Source: Parvibaculaceae bacterium (GTDB taxonomy: Bacteria; Pseudomonadota; Alphaproteobacteria; Parvibaculales; Parvibaculaceae). Taken from it: 64,000 nt of DNA. Each line of letters opens with the position of its first letter. The first letter of the stretch is position 1. Positions 1-9,567 of the stretch are shown one piece after another. The stretch is taken from assembly GCA_019636015.1 (NCBI GenBank), contig JAHBYJ010000001.1, positions 1,736,001-1,800,000 on the forward strand, in the 5' to 3' direction. The position numbers and the translations under genes are program-made. The notes under the pieces were generated by a model, which saw only the letters and a program-made list of their open reading frames with translations, did no database searches and was not told where the DNA came from.

Positions 1-2
1 CC

Positions 3-668
3 CTGCGCGACGATGTGAGCACCAGCGCCATCGTGCTGACCGGCGGCAAGGCCTTCACCGGCGGCGCCGATCTTGCCGACCCGGCCATGCGCCAGCGCGC
101 GGAAGCCTCGCTGCTCGAGCGCCGCGAGATGCTCCGCGCCGGCCCCGATATGTGCGACGCCTGGGAGGCGCTCGACCAGGTGACGATTGCCGCTATTGAA
201 GGCTTCTGCATCGGCGGCGGCGTGGCACTCGCGGTCGCCTGCGACTTCCGAATTGTGGGGCAGGGCGCTCATTTCCGGCTTCCGGAAATTCCGCTCGGCA
301 TGAACATGAGCTGGCACACCCAGCCCCGAATGGTGAACCTGATCGGTCCTTCCCGCGCCAAGCAGCTCACCATCTTTGGCGAGAAGGTCGATGCCGCAAA
401 AGCAGAGCAATGGGGTCTCGTCGACGAAGTCTGTGCCGATGGCACCGCTCTCGAAACCGCGCGGCGCTGGGCGGAGAAGGTAGCGGCGCTGCCGCCCATT
501 TCCGTTCGCATGGCCAAGCGCGGTATCACCCATGCGGCGACCGCGCTCAACGCCGTATCGACTTTCATGGATGCAGACCAGTTCGCACTCGCCTCGACGA
601 GCGAAGATCACCGGGAAGCGGTTGCCGCCTTCCTCGAGAAGCGCAAACCGAATTTCACCGGTCGTTGA
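3..668 (+). CDS. Enoyl-CoA hydratase/isomerase (crotonase) family protein, 5'-partial
   Basis: The reading frame is open to the left edge, so the N-terminus lies outside the window; the GTG at 15 is probably internal because crotonases have further sequence before the VLTG...FTGGADL segment. The oxyanion-hole region reads GFCIGGGVALAVACD, followed by the LPEIPLGM segment. Counting from the GTG, the first catalytic Glu of rat mitochondrial hydratase (E144) is replaced by Ala71, while the second (E164) is kept as Glu91, so classical hydratase chemistry is doubtful; isomerase, hydrolase or decarboxylase activity is possible. The C-terminus (EKRKPNFTGR) is typical of the family. It ends 14 bases before a Tat-exported amidohydrolase and may be cotranscribed with it. 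Confidence 0.88.
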   Translation: MRDDVSTSAIVLTGGKAFTGGADLADPAMRQRAEASLLERREMLRAGPDMCDAWEALDQVTIAAIEGFCIGGGVALAVACDFRIVGQGAHFRLPEIPLGMNMSWHTQPRMVNLIGPSRAKQLTIFGEKVDAAKAEQWGLVDEVCADGTALETARRWAEKVAALPPISVRMAKRGITHAATALNAVSTFMDADQFALASTSEDHREAVAAFLEKRKPNFTGR

Positions 669-682
669 GGAGAGACAGCATC

Positions 683-2563
683 ATGGCGCATGACAGGCCC
701 GAGACGCACCAAAGCGGTTGCCCCTGCTGCTCGCCCTATATCTGGGATGCTTACAGGCCCCGTCCTCCCGCGCTGAGCCGCCGCGGCTTCTTTGGCGCGG
801 GCGCAGCCTTGACGGCGGCAGGCCTCGCCATGCTCGGCCGAAACGGCGAGGCTTCCGCCGCCGGTCTTGCGACGGCACTCGCCTTCACCGCGCCTGCGCT
901 GGCAGCGGGCGAGACGCGGCGCGCACGCCTCGACAAAGCGGACGGCGTGACCGTCTACCGCGGGGGTATCATCCGCACCATGAACGATGCCGCACCGCTC
1001 GCAGAAGCCGCGGCCATCTCCGGCGGACGCATCCTCGCCGCAGGAAGCGAGGCGGATGTCGCGGCGCATGCGGGCCGCGATGCGCGGATCGTCGATCTGG
1101 CCGGCCGCACCATGCTGCCGGGCTTCGTGGACTGCCACGGCCATATCTCCATGACAGCGCTGCTGATGGGTTTCCAGAACCTGGCTCCGGAACCCGCAGG
1201 CCCCATCCGCAGCATCGAGGATATCAAATCGGAACTCCGCAAATTCCGCGAGAGGACGGGGGGCGGACGCGGAGGGTGGCTGCTCGGCGCGATGTATGAC
1301 GACTCGCTTCTGGCGGAAAAGCGCGCGGTCACCTGTCGCGATCTCGACGAGGTGTCGGCGGAGCAACCCATCCTCATCTATCACGCGTCGCTCCATGTGG
1401 CGGTCGTGAACTCCGCCGCCCTGTCGTTGCTCGGCATCAAGGCCGATACGCCGGACCCGCAGGGCGGCGTCATCCGCCGCTGGCCCGGCACACGCGAACC
1501 GAACGGCATTCTGGAAGAAGGCGCGATCACGCTTGCCATGCCGCGCCTGCCGCAGGCCTCCCGCGAGGAGCTGCTCGACCTGCTCGACCTCGTGCAGGAG
1601 CGCTACGCCGCCTGGGGTATCACCACGGCGCAGGATGGCGCGACCCGCCGCCCGGATTTCGATCTTCTCTCGCTCGCTGCCGAGCGCGACAGGTTGAAGA
1701 TCGACGTCGTCGCCTATCCCTTCTTCACGCATATCGAAGACCTTGCAAAAGGCGATATCGAGATGCGGCATGACTATAACGGTTTCAAGGTCGGTGGCAT
1801 CAAGCTCATGCTGGATGGCTCGCCGCAGGCGAAGACCGCATGGCTGACAAAGCCATATGAAATTGTACCGCCCGGGTTCGACAAGGATTATCGCGGTTAT
1901 CGTATCGTGGATGACGAAACGGCGTTGAAGCTCGTCGACGATGCCTTTTCGCGCGGCTGGCAGATCTACGCCCATTGCAATGGTGACGCAGCAGCAGATC
2001 AGTTCATCGCCGCCATCGGCAAGGCAACCAAGAAGCATGGCGTGGCGGACCGCCGCTCGACGGTCATCCATGCGCAAACGCTGCGCGAGGACCAGCTTGA
2101 CGAGATGGCGCGTCTCGGCGTCATACCGTCCTATTTCGTCACGCATACTTTTTACTGGGGCGACTGGCACCGGGATTCGGTGCTGGGCGCGGAGCGCGCC
2201 TCGCGCATCAGCCCCGTACGCTCGACGATCGACCGCGGCATGCGCTTCACGCTGCATAACGATTCACCCGTTGTACCGTCCGATTGCCGCATGTTGCTCT
2301 GGTCGGCGGTCAATCGCGAGACGAGGAGCGGCAAGGTGCTGGGCGAGGCGCAGCGCGTCGGTGTCATGGAGGCCCTGCGCGGCATTACGCTCGATGCTGC
2401 CTGGCAGCATTTCGAGGATGATACAAAAGGCTCGATCGAAGCAGGCAAGCTCGCCGATCTCGTCATTCTGGAGCAGGACCCCGTGGAGATCGATCCGTCA
2501 CAGCTCAACGAACTTGCCGTCGTCGAGACGATCAAGCGCGGCGAGACCATCTATCGTGCATAG
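683..2563 (+). CDS. Tat-exported amidohydrolase (YtcJ-like, amidohydrolase 3 family)
   Basis: A 626-residue metal-dependent hydrolase of the amidohydrolase superfamily. The ATG at 683 is preceded by GAGGAGAG at good spacing; the longer open frame back to 410 only overlaps the crotonase gene. The N-terminus has a short Cys cluster (CPCCSPY) and then a twin-arginine signal (SRRGFFGAGAAL), so export as a folded, metal-loaded protein is likely. The metal motif HxH is seen as DCHGHI (H152, H154), followed by the YtcJ-type segments IYHASLHVAVVNS, YAHCNGDAAA and FTLHNDSPVVPSD, and a C-terminal beta-sandwich return (GKLADLVILEQDP). Substrate is unknown; family members hydrolyse amides, carbamates or related C-N bonds. 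It precedes the phosphorylase gene by 15 bases. Confidence 0.88.
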   Translation: MAHDRPETHQSGCPCCSPYIWDAYRPRPPALSRRGFFGAGAALTAAGLAMLGRNGEASAAGLATALAFTAPALAAGETRRARLDKADGVTVYRGGIIRTMNDAAPLAEAAAISGGRILAAGSEADVAAHAGRDARIVDLAGRTMLPGFVDCHGHISMTALLMGFQNLAPEPAGPIRSIEDIKSELRKFRERTGGGRGGWLLGAMYDDSLLAEKRAVTCRDLDEVSAEQPILIYHASLHVAVVNSAALSLLGIKADTPDPQGGVIRRWPGTREPNGILEEGAITLAMPRLPQASREELLDLLDLVQERYAAWGITTAQDGATRRPDFDLLSLAAERDRLKIDVVAYPFFTHIEDLAKGDIEMRHDYNGFKVGGIKLMLDGSPQAKTAWLTKPYEIVPPGFDKDYRGYRIVDDETALKLVDDAFSRGWQIYAHCNGDAAADQFIAAIGKATKKHGVADRRSTVIHAQTLREDQLDEMARLGVIPSYFVTHTFYWGDWHRDSVLGAERASRISPVRSTIDRGMRFTLHNDSPVVPSDCRMLLWSAVNRETRSGKVLGEAQRVGVMEALRGITLDAAWQHFEDDTKGSIEAGKLADLVILEQDPVEIDPSQLNELAVVETIKRGETIYRA

Positions 2564-2578
2564 GGAAGCTCAAGTCCG

Positions 2579-4096
2579 ATGATGCTCAGAATTCGCCGCA
2601 TTCCGCTCGATACGCTGCGGGAGAATGTGGCGGTCCTCGCTTCGAACTGCGTGGCGCTCCGCCCCGAAGCATTTCAGGCCTTCAAGCGGCTTGAGGTTCA
2701 CAATGGCGCACGCTCGATTATCGCCAGCCTCGACATTTGCCATGACCATTCCATGGTCGCACCGGACGAGATCGGCCTGACCGAGCCTGCCTTTCGCCGC
2801 CTCGGCGTTCAGGAAGGTGGAACGGTGACCATTGCGCCGGCGCGTAGCCCGCAAAGCCTTGAACATGTGCGCGCGAAGATCGTGGGCGAGACACTGGACA
2901 AGCACCAGATCGAATCCATTATCCACGATATTGTCGGTTACCGCTATTCCGACATGGAGATCGCCGCCTTTCTCGTCGCTTGCGCGGGATTCCTCACGAC
3001 CGACGAATTGCTCCACCTCACCTTCGCCATGGCCGACGTGGGCAATCACATGACGTGGAATGCGCCCGTCGTCGTGGACAAGCATTGCATTGGCGGCATT
3101 CCCGGCAACCGGACGACCATGATCGTGGTGCCGATCGTCGCTGCACACGGGCTCACCATTCCGAAGACATCTTCCCGTGCGATCACTTCGCCTGCCGGCA
3201 CCGCGGACACGATGGAGGTGCTCGCCCGGGTCGATCTCTCGATGGACGAGATGAGGTCCGTGGTCGAGGAATGCAATGGCTGCCTCATCTGGGGCGGTCA
3301 CGTGAACCTGTCGCCAGCCGACGATATTCTCATCGGCGTGGAGCGTCCCCTCAACCTCGACACACGCGAGCAGATGGTTGCCTCCATCATGTCGAAGAAA
3401 AAGGCCGCGGGCTCGACGCATCTCGTGATCGACCTGCCGGTCGGACCTTCCGCCAAAGTGCGCGACGCCACGGAAGCGATGCGCTTGCGCAAGCTCTTCG
3501 AGTTTGTCGCCGATGCAATGAAGATTCACGTCGATGTGCTGGTGACGGATGGCGCGCAGCCCATCGGCCGTGGCGTGGGGCCCATTCTCGAGGCACATGA
3601 CGTCATGGCCGTGCTCGCCAATGATCAGGGTGCGCCTGCGGACCTCCGCGAAAAGTCATTGCAGCTTGCCGGCCGCGTCCTTGAGGCCGATCCCGCCATC
3701 CGCGGGGGCGGCGGCTATGAGCGCGCGCGGCAACTGCTCGACAGCGGCGCCGCGCTTGCTTCCATGAACCGGATTATCGACGCCCAGGGCAGGGCGCCCG
3801 GTGCGGCTGTAGCCGGCCCCCTCACGGCGGATATCTGCGCCGACGCGGATGGCATCGTCGCTTCCATCGACTGCTTCCGTATCGCCCAGCTCGCGCGTCT
3901 TGCGGGCGCCCCGCTCGATCGCGGCGCCGGGTTGGTGATGCTGAAGCGTGTTGGAGATCGCGTTGAGGCCGGGGAGCCCCTCTACCGCATCCATTCGGCA
4001 GGAGAATCGCATTTCAACTTCGCCGTCGATGCGGCGGGAGAGGTCAATGGATTCGCCCTGGCTAGTCCTTCCCTGCAGCGCGGAGCGGCGCAATGA
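2579..4096 (+). CDS. AMP phosphorylase / thymidine phosphorylase family protein (archaeal type)
   Basis: A 505-residue nucleoside/nucleotide phosphorylase. It carries the family signature [18 protein letters not shown] from S198 and the phosphate/substrate loop [13 protein letters not shown]. Its length and the N-terminal approximately 85-residue extra domain match the archaeal AMP phosphorylase branch (NMP + Pi to base + ribose-1,5-bisphosphate) rather than the approximately 440-residue DeoA thymidine phosphorylases. Two consecutive ATGs (2579, 2582) could serve as start. The stop overlaps the next gene's ATG (ATGA), so translation is coupled to the PRPP-synthetase homologue. A thymidine phosphorylase activity cannot be excluded from sequence alone; AMP phosphorylase is the preferred reading. 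Confidence 0.85.
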   Translation: MMLRIRRIPLDTLRENVAVLASNCVALRPEAFQAFKRLEVHNGARSIIASLDICHDHSMVAPDEIGLTEPAFRRLGVQEGGTVTIAPARSPQSLEHVRAKIVGETLDKHQIESIIHDIVGYRYSDMEIAAFLVACAGFLTTDELLHLTFAMADVGNHMTWNAPVVVDKHCIGGIPGNRTTMIVVPIVAAHGLTIPKTSSRAITSPAGTADTMEVLARVDLSMDEMRSVVEECNGCLIWGGHVNLSPADDILIGVERPLNLDTREQMVASIMSKKKAAGSTHLVIDLPVGPSAKVRDATEAMRLRKLFEFVADAMKIHVDVLVTDGAQPIGRGVGPILEAHDVMAVLANDQGAPADLREKSLQLAGRVLEADPAIRGGGGYERARQLLDSGAALASMNRIIDAQGRAPGAAVAGPLTADICADADGIVASIDCFRIAQLARLAGAPLDRGAGLVMLKRVGDRVEAGEPLYRIHSAGESHFNFAVDAAGEVNGFALASPSLQRGAAQ

Positions 4097-4983
4097 GCGC
4101 CGCTCTTTTTTCCTTCGCGCATGGGAGAAGCGACGCGGAAGCGCTTGCCGGTGCGCTCGGCGTTCCATTCCATGAAATTTCGGTTCACCGGTTTCCGGAC
4201 GGCGAATCTCGCGTTGCGGCGCCGGAGGCTACGGCAACGACATTCGTCTATTGCCCGCTTGACCGGCCGAACGAGAAGCTCGTCGAGCTTATGTTTGTTG
4301 CCGACGCCTTGCGGAGGGGCGGCGCGGCGCGCCTCGTTCTGATCGCGCCTTATCTTTGTTACATGCGACAGGACAAGGCCTTCCATGAAGGCGAGGCGGT
4401 AAGCCAGCAGGCCATGTCCCGATATCTCTCATCCCTGTTCGATCGTATCGTCACGGTCGATGCTCATCTGCACCGCGTGTCGCGTATCGAGGATGTGTTT
4501 CCCTCCATTGAGGCGCAGAATCTCACGGCGGCAGGTGCCATCGCCGATTTCGCGAAAGAGCAGGGGATCGGGCCGCAGGCGCTCATTGCCGGGCCAGACG
4601 AGGAGTCGATCCAGTGGGCCCGACGCGTCGGCGAAAGGCTCGGCGCCCAAGCCATTGCGGGCCGCAAGACGCGCCGTGGCGACCGCAATGTCGAGATCGA
4701 TTTTCCCGGCTGCGATATTGCAGGCCGAACCATCCTCTTGCTTGACGATATCGTGTCGAGCGGCGGCACGGTGGTGACCGCCATCGCGCGATTGAAGGAG
4801 GCGGGCGCGGGCGATATCCACCTCGCCATCACGCATGCCCTCTTTGGCGAGGAGATCGAGCAGCGCCTGCGCGAGGTGGGCGCGGCCTCCATTTGGTCCA
4901 CGAATTCCGTGCCGCACCCCACCAATGCGATTTCTCTTGTGCCGGTCCTTGCCGATGCGCTGAGGCGCGAACTGAAGAGTTGA
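4093..4983 (+). CDS. Ribose-phosphate pyrophosphokinase family protein (PRPP synthetase-like)
   Basis: A 296-residue phosphoribosyltransferase-fold protein. The PRPP/ribose-5-phosphate loop is [14 protein letters not shown] around D218-D219, and the catalytic-domain segment [19 protein letters not shown] corresponds to the PYxxYARQDR region of PRPP synthetases. It is shorter than the usual bacterial Prs (about 315 residues) and resembles the non-allosteric, archaeal-like branch. It normally makes PRPP from ribose-5-phosphate and ATP. Here it starts inside the stop of the AMP-phosphorylase gene and ends 7 bases before a beta-CASP nuclease, suggesting a dedicated role in nucleotide or RNA-derived ribose recycling rather than being the housekeeping prs. 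Confidence 0.88.
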   Translation: MSAALFSFAHGRSDAEALAGALGVPFHEISVHRFPDGESRVAAPEATATTFVYCPLDRPNEKLVELMFVADALRRGGAARLVLIAPYLCYMRQDKAFHEGEAVSQQAMSRYLSSLFDRIVTVDAHLHRVSRIEDVFPSIEAQNLTAAGAIADFAKEQGIGPQALIAGPDEESIQWARRVGERLGAQAIAGRKTRRGDRNVEIDFPGCDIAGRTILLLDDIVSSGGTVVTAIARLKEAGAGDIHLAITHALFGEEIEQRLREVGAASIWSTNSVPHPTNAISLVPVLADALRRELKS

Positions 4984-4990
4984 AGATCAA

Positions 4991-6592
4991 ATGCCGATAT
5001 CGTTGACCGTTCATGGCGCCGCCCGCACCGTTACCGGCTCCTGTTTCCTGCTTCGCGCCGGGAATACCCGCTTTCTCGTCGATTGTGGCATGTTTCAAGG
5101 GCCGAAAACGTTGAAGGCGCTGAACTACGCGAAGTTCCCCTTTGACCCGGAAGAGGTCGATTTCGTTCTTCTCACCCATGCGCATATCGACCATTCGGGA
5201 CTTCTGCCGAAGCTCGTGAAGTCAGGCTTCAAGGGTCCGATCTATGCCACGCATGGCACCTTTGACCTTCTGACCTGCATGTTGCCGGATTCCGCACATA
5301 TTCAGGAATCGGAAGTGCAGCAGCTCAACCGGCGGAATGCACGCCGGGGCCGTCCTGAAGTCACGCCGATTTACGGCCTCGAGGATGCCGAGGCCACGCT
5401 GCAGAGCTTCAGCACGGTTGCCTACGATTCATGGATCGAACCTGCGCCGGGCATCCGCGCCCGCTTCTGGAATGCGGGTCATATTCTCGGATCGTCTTCA
5501 GTCGAAGTTGAGGTGCAGACCGGGGACGAGAGACAGCCCGTGCTTCGGCTCCTCTTCTCCGGCGATATAGGGCCGAGCGTCACGAGCTTTCACCCGGCGC
5601 CGGATTCGCCGGAAGGTGTCGATTACATCGTCTGCGAAGCGACCTATGGCGCTCGCGAGCGCGGACTGATGTCGCTTGAGGAACGGCGCGATCTCGTGGC
5701 TCGGGAAGCGAATGAGGCGCTGAAGGGCAATGGCGTTCTCATCGTTCCCTCATTCGCTGTCGAGCGCACGCAGGAACTTCTGTCCGACCTGCTTGCTCTG
5801 GCGCATGACCGCCGCATTCCGCAAGTGCCGATCTTTCTCGACTCTCCGCTTGCCATCCGCGCAACGGAAATCTTCATGGACCACGCGGGTGAACTGGAAG
5901 GCGGAGATGTCTTCCGCCATCTCATGCGTTCGCCTCTCCTGCGCACGACGGAGTCCGTGCAGGAGAGCATGATGATCGAGCGCATGGATGGCAGCCATAT
6001 CATCGTCGCGGCCAGCGGCATGTGCGATGCAGGGCGCATCCGCCATCATCTGAAGAACCGCCTCTGGCGGGCAAACACCACGGTCCTGATGGTCGGCTAC
6101 CAGGCCGAAGGCACGCTCGGCCGCATATTGCAGAATGGGGCGGAAGCCGTGCGCATCCAGGGTGAGGAGGTGAAGGTTCGCGCCCGCATCCGCACGCTCG
6201 ACATTTTCTCAGGCCATGCCGATGGCCCGGGTCTCGCCCGCTGGGTGGCCGATCGCGGACCGGTGAAGCGCGGCATCATACTCGTCCATGGCGAGGAGGA
6301 GGGCATCGCCGGGCTTCACGAGCGGCTTTCCCAGCTTGGCCTCGACGGCGACCGCATTCTTGCGCCTGCACTCGACTCCGAACTCGATCTTCTCGCGGAG
6401 ACGCCCGCCACGCGTGAGCGCCCGGCGCCGCGGCGTCTGCAGCCCGAAATCGTGGGCCGGACGGATTGGCACAACGATCTCTCGGAGCTCTGGCTCGATA
6501 TCGGCGCCGAACTGGAGAAGGCGGCGGATGACAAGGCACGGCGCGTGATCCTGCGTCGCGTTCGCCGCGCGCTCGAAGGCGACCGCGAATAG
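4991..6592 (+). CDS. MBL-fold / beta-CASP ribonuclease-type metallohydrolase
   Basis: A 533-residue metallo-beta-lactamase protein with beta-CASP and C-terminal RMMBL segments. The zinc motif HxHxDH is THAHIDHSG (H63, H65, D67, H68); further metal ligands lie in AGHILGSSSV and FSGDIG. Beta-CASP motifs are VPSFAVERTQELL and AASGMCDAGRIRHHLK, and the RMMBL part includes DIFSGHADGPGL and LVHGEE. Known relatives act as RNA endo/exonucleases or are CPSF-like. The C-terminal approximately 60 residues (from about 470) are charged and helical. It is the third gene of the phosphorylase/PRPP operon, with a 7-base gap and no separate promoter visible. Confidence 0.9.
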   Translation: MPISLTVHGAARTVTGSCFLLRAGNTRFLVDCGMFQGPKTLKALNYAKFPFDPEEVDFVLLTHAHIDHSGLLPKLVKSGFKGPIYATHGTFDLLTCMLPDSAHIQESEVQQLNRRNARRGRPEVTPIYGLEDAEATLQSFSTVAYDSWIEPAPGIRARFWNAGHILGSSSVEVEVQTGDERQPVLRLLFSGDIGPSVTSFHPAPDSPEGVDYIVCEATYGARERGLMSLEERRDLVAREANEALKGNGVLIVPSFAVERTQELLSDLLALAHDRRIPQVPIFLDSPLAIRATEIFMDHAGELEGGDVFRHLMRSPLLRTTESVQESMMIERMDGSHIIVAASGMCDAGRIRHHLKNRLWRANTTVLMVGYQAEGTLGRILQNGAEAVRIQGEEVKVRARIRTLDIFSGHADGPGLARWVADRGPVKRGIILVHGEEEGIAGLHERLSQLGLDGDRILAPALDSELDLLAETPATRERPAPRRLQPEIVGRTDWHNDLSELWLDIGAELEKAADDKARRVILRRVRRALEGDRE

Positions 6593-6683
6593 CCGAATTC
6601 TGTGAGGATGCATCACTCGCTTGTGGCAATTGCAGGCGCAGTTTGGGATGATGCGCCACCACCCCTCCGATGAGTCTCCTCGA

Positions 6684-7283
6684 ATGACAGACAGCTCCAT
6701 CAAGAAGCAGGACGGACGGCGCCTCCGCAGCGCGGCGAGCCGGCTTCGCATCGTCGAGGCCATGCGCGATCTGATACGCGAAGGGAATGTGGCCCCGCGT
6801 GCCGAGGAAGTGGCGACCCGGGCTAATGTCGGCTTGCGCACCGTCTTCCGCCACTTCGACGATATGGAAAGCCTGTATCGCGAAATCGGCGCACTGGCCA
6901 TGATGGAGGCCGAGCCCTTTCTCGACATGGCGGAGCCGAGCGGCACCGTCGAGGAAAAATTCCAGCAGATGCTGGAACGGAGGTCGCGCCTTTTCGAACG
7001 TATCACGCCCTTTCGCATTGCAGCCGATGCCAACGCCCACCGTTCGGCCTATCTGGCCGAAGACCGGGAGCGAATGAATGCGGGCCTCCGCGAGCTTCTG
7101 CGCAATGCCCTGCCGGCCGATCTCCGCAAGGATCGGACTGTTGTCGATGCGCTGGATGCCCTGTTGAGCTTCGACATGTGGCGCCGCCTGCGCATCGACC
7201 AGGGCCTGTCGGTCCTGCAGGCGAAGCGCGTCATCGAGGCGATGGGCCTCGCGCTTGTCGCGCCGCCACGCAACAAGCACTGA
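6684..7283 (+). CDS. TetR/AcrR family transcriptional regulator
   Basis: A 199-residue regulator if started at the ATG at 6684 (MTDSSIKKQ); the frame is open back to a TTG at 6621, with an alternative ATG at 6648, and no start has a strong ribosome site. The N-terminal HTH is visible as IREGNVAPRAEEVATRANVG followed by LRTVFRHFDDMESLY, the TetR recognition helix pattern. The C-terminal ligand domain is not assignable. It is convergent with the GST-fold gene (4-base gap) and its target is unknown; an inverted repeat at 9568-9584 is one candidate operator. Confidence 0.85.
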   Translation: MTDSSIKKQDGRRLRSAASRLRIVEAMRDLIREGNVAPRAEEVATRANVGLRTVFRHFDDMESLYREIGALAMMEAEPFLDMAEPSGTVEEKFQQMLERRSRLFERITPFRIAADANAHRSAYLAEDRERMNAGLRELLRNALPADLRKDRTVVDALDALLSFDMWRRLRIDQGLSVLQAKRVIEAMGLALVAPPRNKH

Positions 7284-7287
7284 GGCA

Positions 7288-8316
7288 TCAGGCGAAAAGG
7301 ACTTCGCAGCCGGTGCCGGCGAGCAGTTGGTCCACCTCCGCCTTGTTCGCCGCTGAAAGTGCCTCGCGCTTTTCCCGCAGCCACTGCAGGCATTTGCCCT
7401 GGTAGGGGAAGGGCTGCTGCACCCACGGCCTGCCGTCGATTTCCGTTTCGACCTTCTCCGCGCCTGCCGTCAGCGCCTTGGCGTTGGCGATCAGCGCGGG
7501 CGCATAGACGCGGCCGATCTCCGTAAGCAACCCGCGGAGATTAGCGGCGATTGCATCGCGCGAAATCCAGTCCCCATCCTTCGGATCGAGCCCCGACAGG
7601 TCTTCCATGATGTCGACCCAGGCGAAAACGCGGGGGGCACGGTCAAGCGTCAGGGCCATTGGCGTCGGATCGAAATGCGTGAGCTGCGTCAGCTGCCCGA
7701 AAATGCCGAAATCGCTGCTACCGGGGCGCTTGCCCATCACGAAAGGCTGCTTCTCCAGTATCGCCTTCATGCAATCGAGGAACCGTTCGTAACTCGCCTC
7801 GATCACCGGCGCGGTCGTGTCGTTCGAGCCCACGACATAGAGCCTCGAGATCTGGCGGTCGGCAAATATCTTTCCCATCTTGAGATGGTCGTCTTCCGAG
7901 GCCGTCACGGCTCGCCAGCGCGGCAGGATTGCCGCCGCCCGCTCGATATCCGGCTTGTAGTGCCAGCGATAGTGAAACATCGCCTTGGTCAGCCACTCAT
8001 CGGCATAGTCTTCGATCAGGTAGTCGATGAAGTCGATGACAGGATCGGAGGGAAGGGCGCTTCGTCCGTTGAATTCCTTTTCGAAACGGCGGATGAGCGG
8101 CGAGGAATCGACGGCCGCCTGATAATCGCCTCCTTTCTCTCGAAGATAGAAGGTCGGCAGGAGTTGCACCTTCGGCGTTGGGAGCTTCTCCGGCGTGTCG
8201 TGGCCCGAGAGGAAGAAACGATAGGGAATATGCCGGTAGCGCAACACGGCCAGCATCTTGCGCGTATAGGGCGAGCCCGGCGCACCGCTCAGCAGCAACG
8301 GTGTTTCAATCGTCAT
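7288..8316 (-). CDS. Glutathione S-transferase-fold protein
   Basis: A 342-residue protein with an N-terminal thioredoxin-like GST domain (SGAPGSPYTRKMLAVLRYRHIPY) and an all-helical C-terminal GST domain around the FVMGKRPGSSDFGIFGQL segment, where the conserved Asp of the N-capping box is present. It is longer than typical GSTs (about 220), with an additional roughly 100 residues at the C-terminus. ATG at 8316 is preceded on the minus strand by GGGGAGGAC. It lies 23 bases downstream of the DUF2855 gene in the same direction, so the two form an operon. Role unknown; a detoxification or carbonyl-conjugation function is an inference only. Confidence 0.85.
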   Translation of the reverse strand: MTIETPLLLSGAPGSPYTRKMLAVLRYRHIPYRFFLSGHDTPEKLPTPKVQLLPTFYLREKGGDYQAAVDSSPLIRRFEKEFNGRSALPSDPVIDFIDYLIEDYADEWLTKAMFHYRWHYKPDIERAAAILPRWRAVTASEDDHLKMGKIFADRQISRLYVVGSNDTTAPVIEASYERFLDCMKAILEKQPFVMGKRPGSSDFGIFGQLTQLTHFDPTPMALTLDRAPRVFAWVDIMEDLSGLDPKDGDWISRDAIAANLRGLLTEIGRVYAPALIANAKALTAGAEKVETEIDGRPWVQQPFPYQGKCLQWLREKREALSAANKAEVDQLLAGTGCEVLFA

Positions 8317-8339
8317 GGAAGTCCTCCCCTCTCGAATTT

Positions 8340-9413
8340 CTATTTGAGCGACAGCAAATGCCCTTCCGCGGGGTTGATGCGGCCGGCCAGCATGTCTTCA
8401 TAAACCTTGGAAATTGCCGCCTCTCCATGGCCCCTTTCGAGCTTCATCCATTTACCGGCCGCGGTGGCAAAGGCATCCCAGGCCTCGCCGACTTTCCGTT
8501 CATAGGCCTCATGGCCCCATTCCTCGTTGCGCTTCTTCATCTGGTCGGGCGCGAAAAAGAGATGCGGTTTCGCGCCGGGCAGGCTGCCGGAAACACGCGG
8601 AGCATCCTTGTGCGACAGGCCGACCGTTGTGCTCTCCACGAGATTGTCGCCGAAATGGTGATGCACGGCGGAGAGCACCTCGCCATTGCCCGCAAAGTCG
8701 ACCACGGCCGTCGTGATCGATGCATCGAGACTCGCCACGTCGTCATACGTAACTGTCTTCTCGAAAAAGCCGATGCTTTCGACGAATGCCTTGTTTCCCT
8801 TCGAGGTAAGGCCGATCGCTGCCGGTCCTCCCGGACGGCGCCGGCTCAGGCTGAAGCCGAGGCCAAGTCCCGTCTTCGACGAGGCGCTGATCGAAATGAT
8901 CTGCTTCGCCCCGAAGAAATCATTGTCGGCCAGCCAGTCGTCGATCAGAAAGGACGTGGTGAAGAGCGGCCGGAGGATTGGCTCGACATCTTCATGCGCC
9001 CGCGTACCCGTCACCCGCGTATAATTGTTGTAGACCGGGTGAAGCTCGCGGCGATGCTTGTAAAGGTCGAGAAAGCTGCCGGGCGTGACGCGCTCGGGTT
9101 GCATCACCAGATAGTTCGCCATCGGCAGATAGCCGAACAGGCGCTCGCCTTCCGGAATAGCGGGGCATTTCGAAGTGACGACCCGTGCAAATCCCCAGAC
9201 CGGGATCATCCCCCAGCCCGCCTGCGCGGGAAAGAAGGCCCAGTAGTTCAGCATGTCGCCGGCGACGGCATAGGTGATGTTGTTGGCGGTGAGAGCGAAT
9301 TTCTCGATCTCGACGAGGATTTGCCCATCCTCGATCTCTGCCGTCCGCTCAACCCATTGCGACTTCGAAAAATCCTGCCGGTTGACGATCAGTTCCCGGA
9401 TCTGCGTGCTCAT
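8340..9413 (-). CDS. DUF2855 family protein (MDR-like)
   Basis: A 357-residue protein matching the DUF2855 family by its start (IRELIVNRQDFSKSQW) and by the segment VEIEKFALTANNITYAVAGDML, which resembles the GroES-like half of medium-chain reductases. No clear Rossmann GxGxxG follows, though ISISASSKTGLGLG occupies the equivalent place. Its ATG (9413) has GGAGGAGGAG upstream on the minus strand. It heads a two-gene operon with the GST-fold protein and is divergent from the DUF1330 gene. No biochemical function is established for the family to my knowledge. Confidence 0.85.
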   Translation of the reverse strand: MSTQIRELIVNRQDFSKSQWVERTAEIEDGQILVEIEKFALTANNITYAVAGDMLNYWAFFPAQAGWGMIPVWGFARVVTSKCPAIPEGERLFGYLPMANYLVMQPERVTPGSFLDLYKHRRELHPVYNNYTRVTGTRAHEDVEPILRPLFTTSFLIDDWLADNDFFGAKQIISISASSKTGLGLGFSLSRRRPGGPAAIGLTSKGNKAFVESIGFFEKTVTYDDVASLDASITTAVVDFAGNGEVLSAVHHHFGDNLVESTTVGLSHKDAPRVSGSLPGAKPHLFFAPDQMKKRNEEWGHEAYERKVGEAWDAFATAAGKWMKLERGHGEAAISKVYEDMLAGRINPAEGHLLSLK

Positions 9414-9567
9414 GGCTGCTCCTCCTCCTGGGTCATATGTCCAATGCCGCTTGGGCCCATTCTGTCACGGAAGCCCCGGCCTTATTGTGAAATAGCCGTT
9501 CACCCGGCAGTCGAATTCTGAACACCTTACCCGCCGCTTGACGGGTGCGGAGGAAACGCAGATAAAC

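Noticed and set aside
410..682. N-terminal extension of the amidohydrolase frame
   Set aside because: It overlaps the crotonase gene in another frame, and the Tat signal and ribosome site define the start at 683.
608..2257. Long minus-strand open frame (about 549 codons) opposite the amidohydrolase gene
   Set aside because: No family motifs, no ribosome site, and it mirrors the codon pattern of the plus-strand gene. The same applies to long antisense frames at 10025-11644, 13515-15509, 15600-17774, 28995-30878, 31139-33349 and 59548-61401, a common effect of GC-rich coding DNA.
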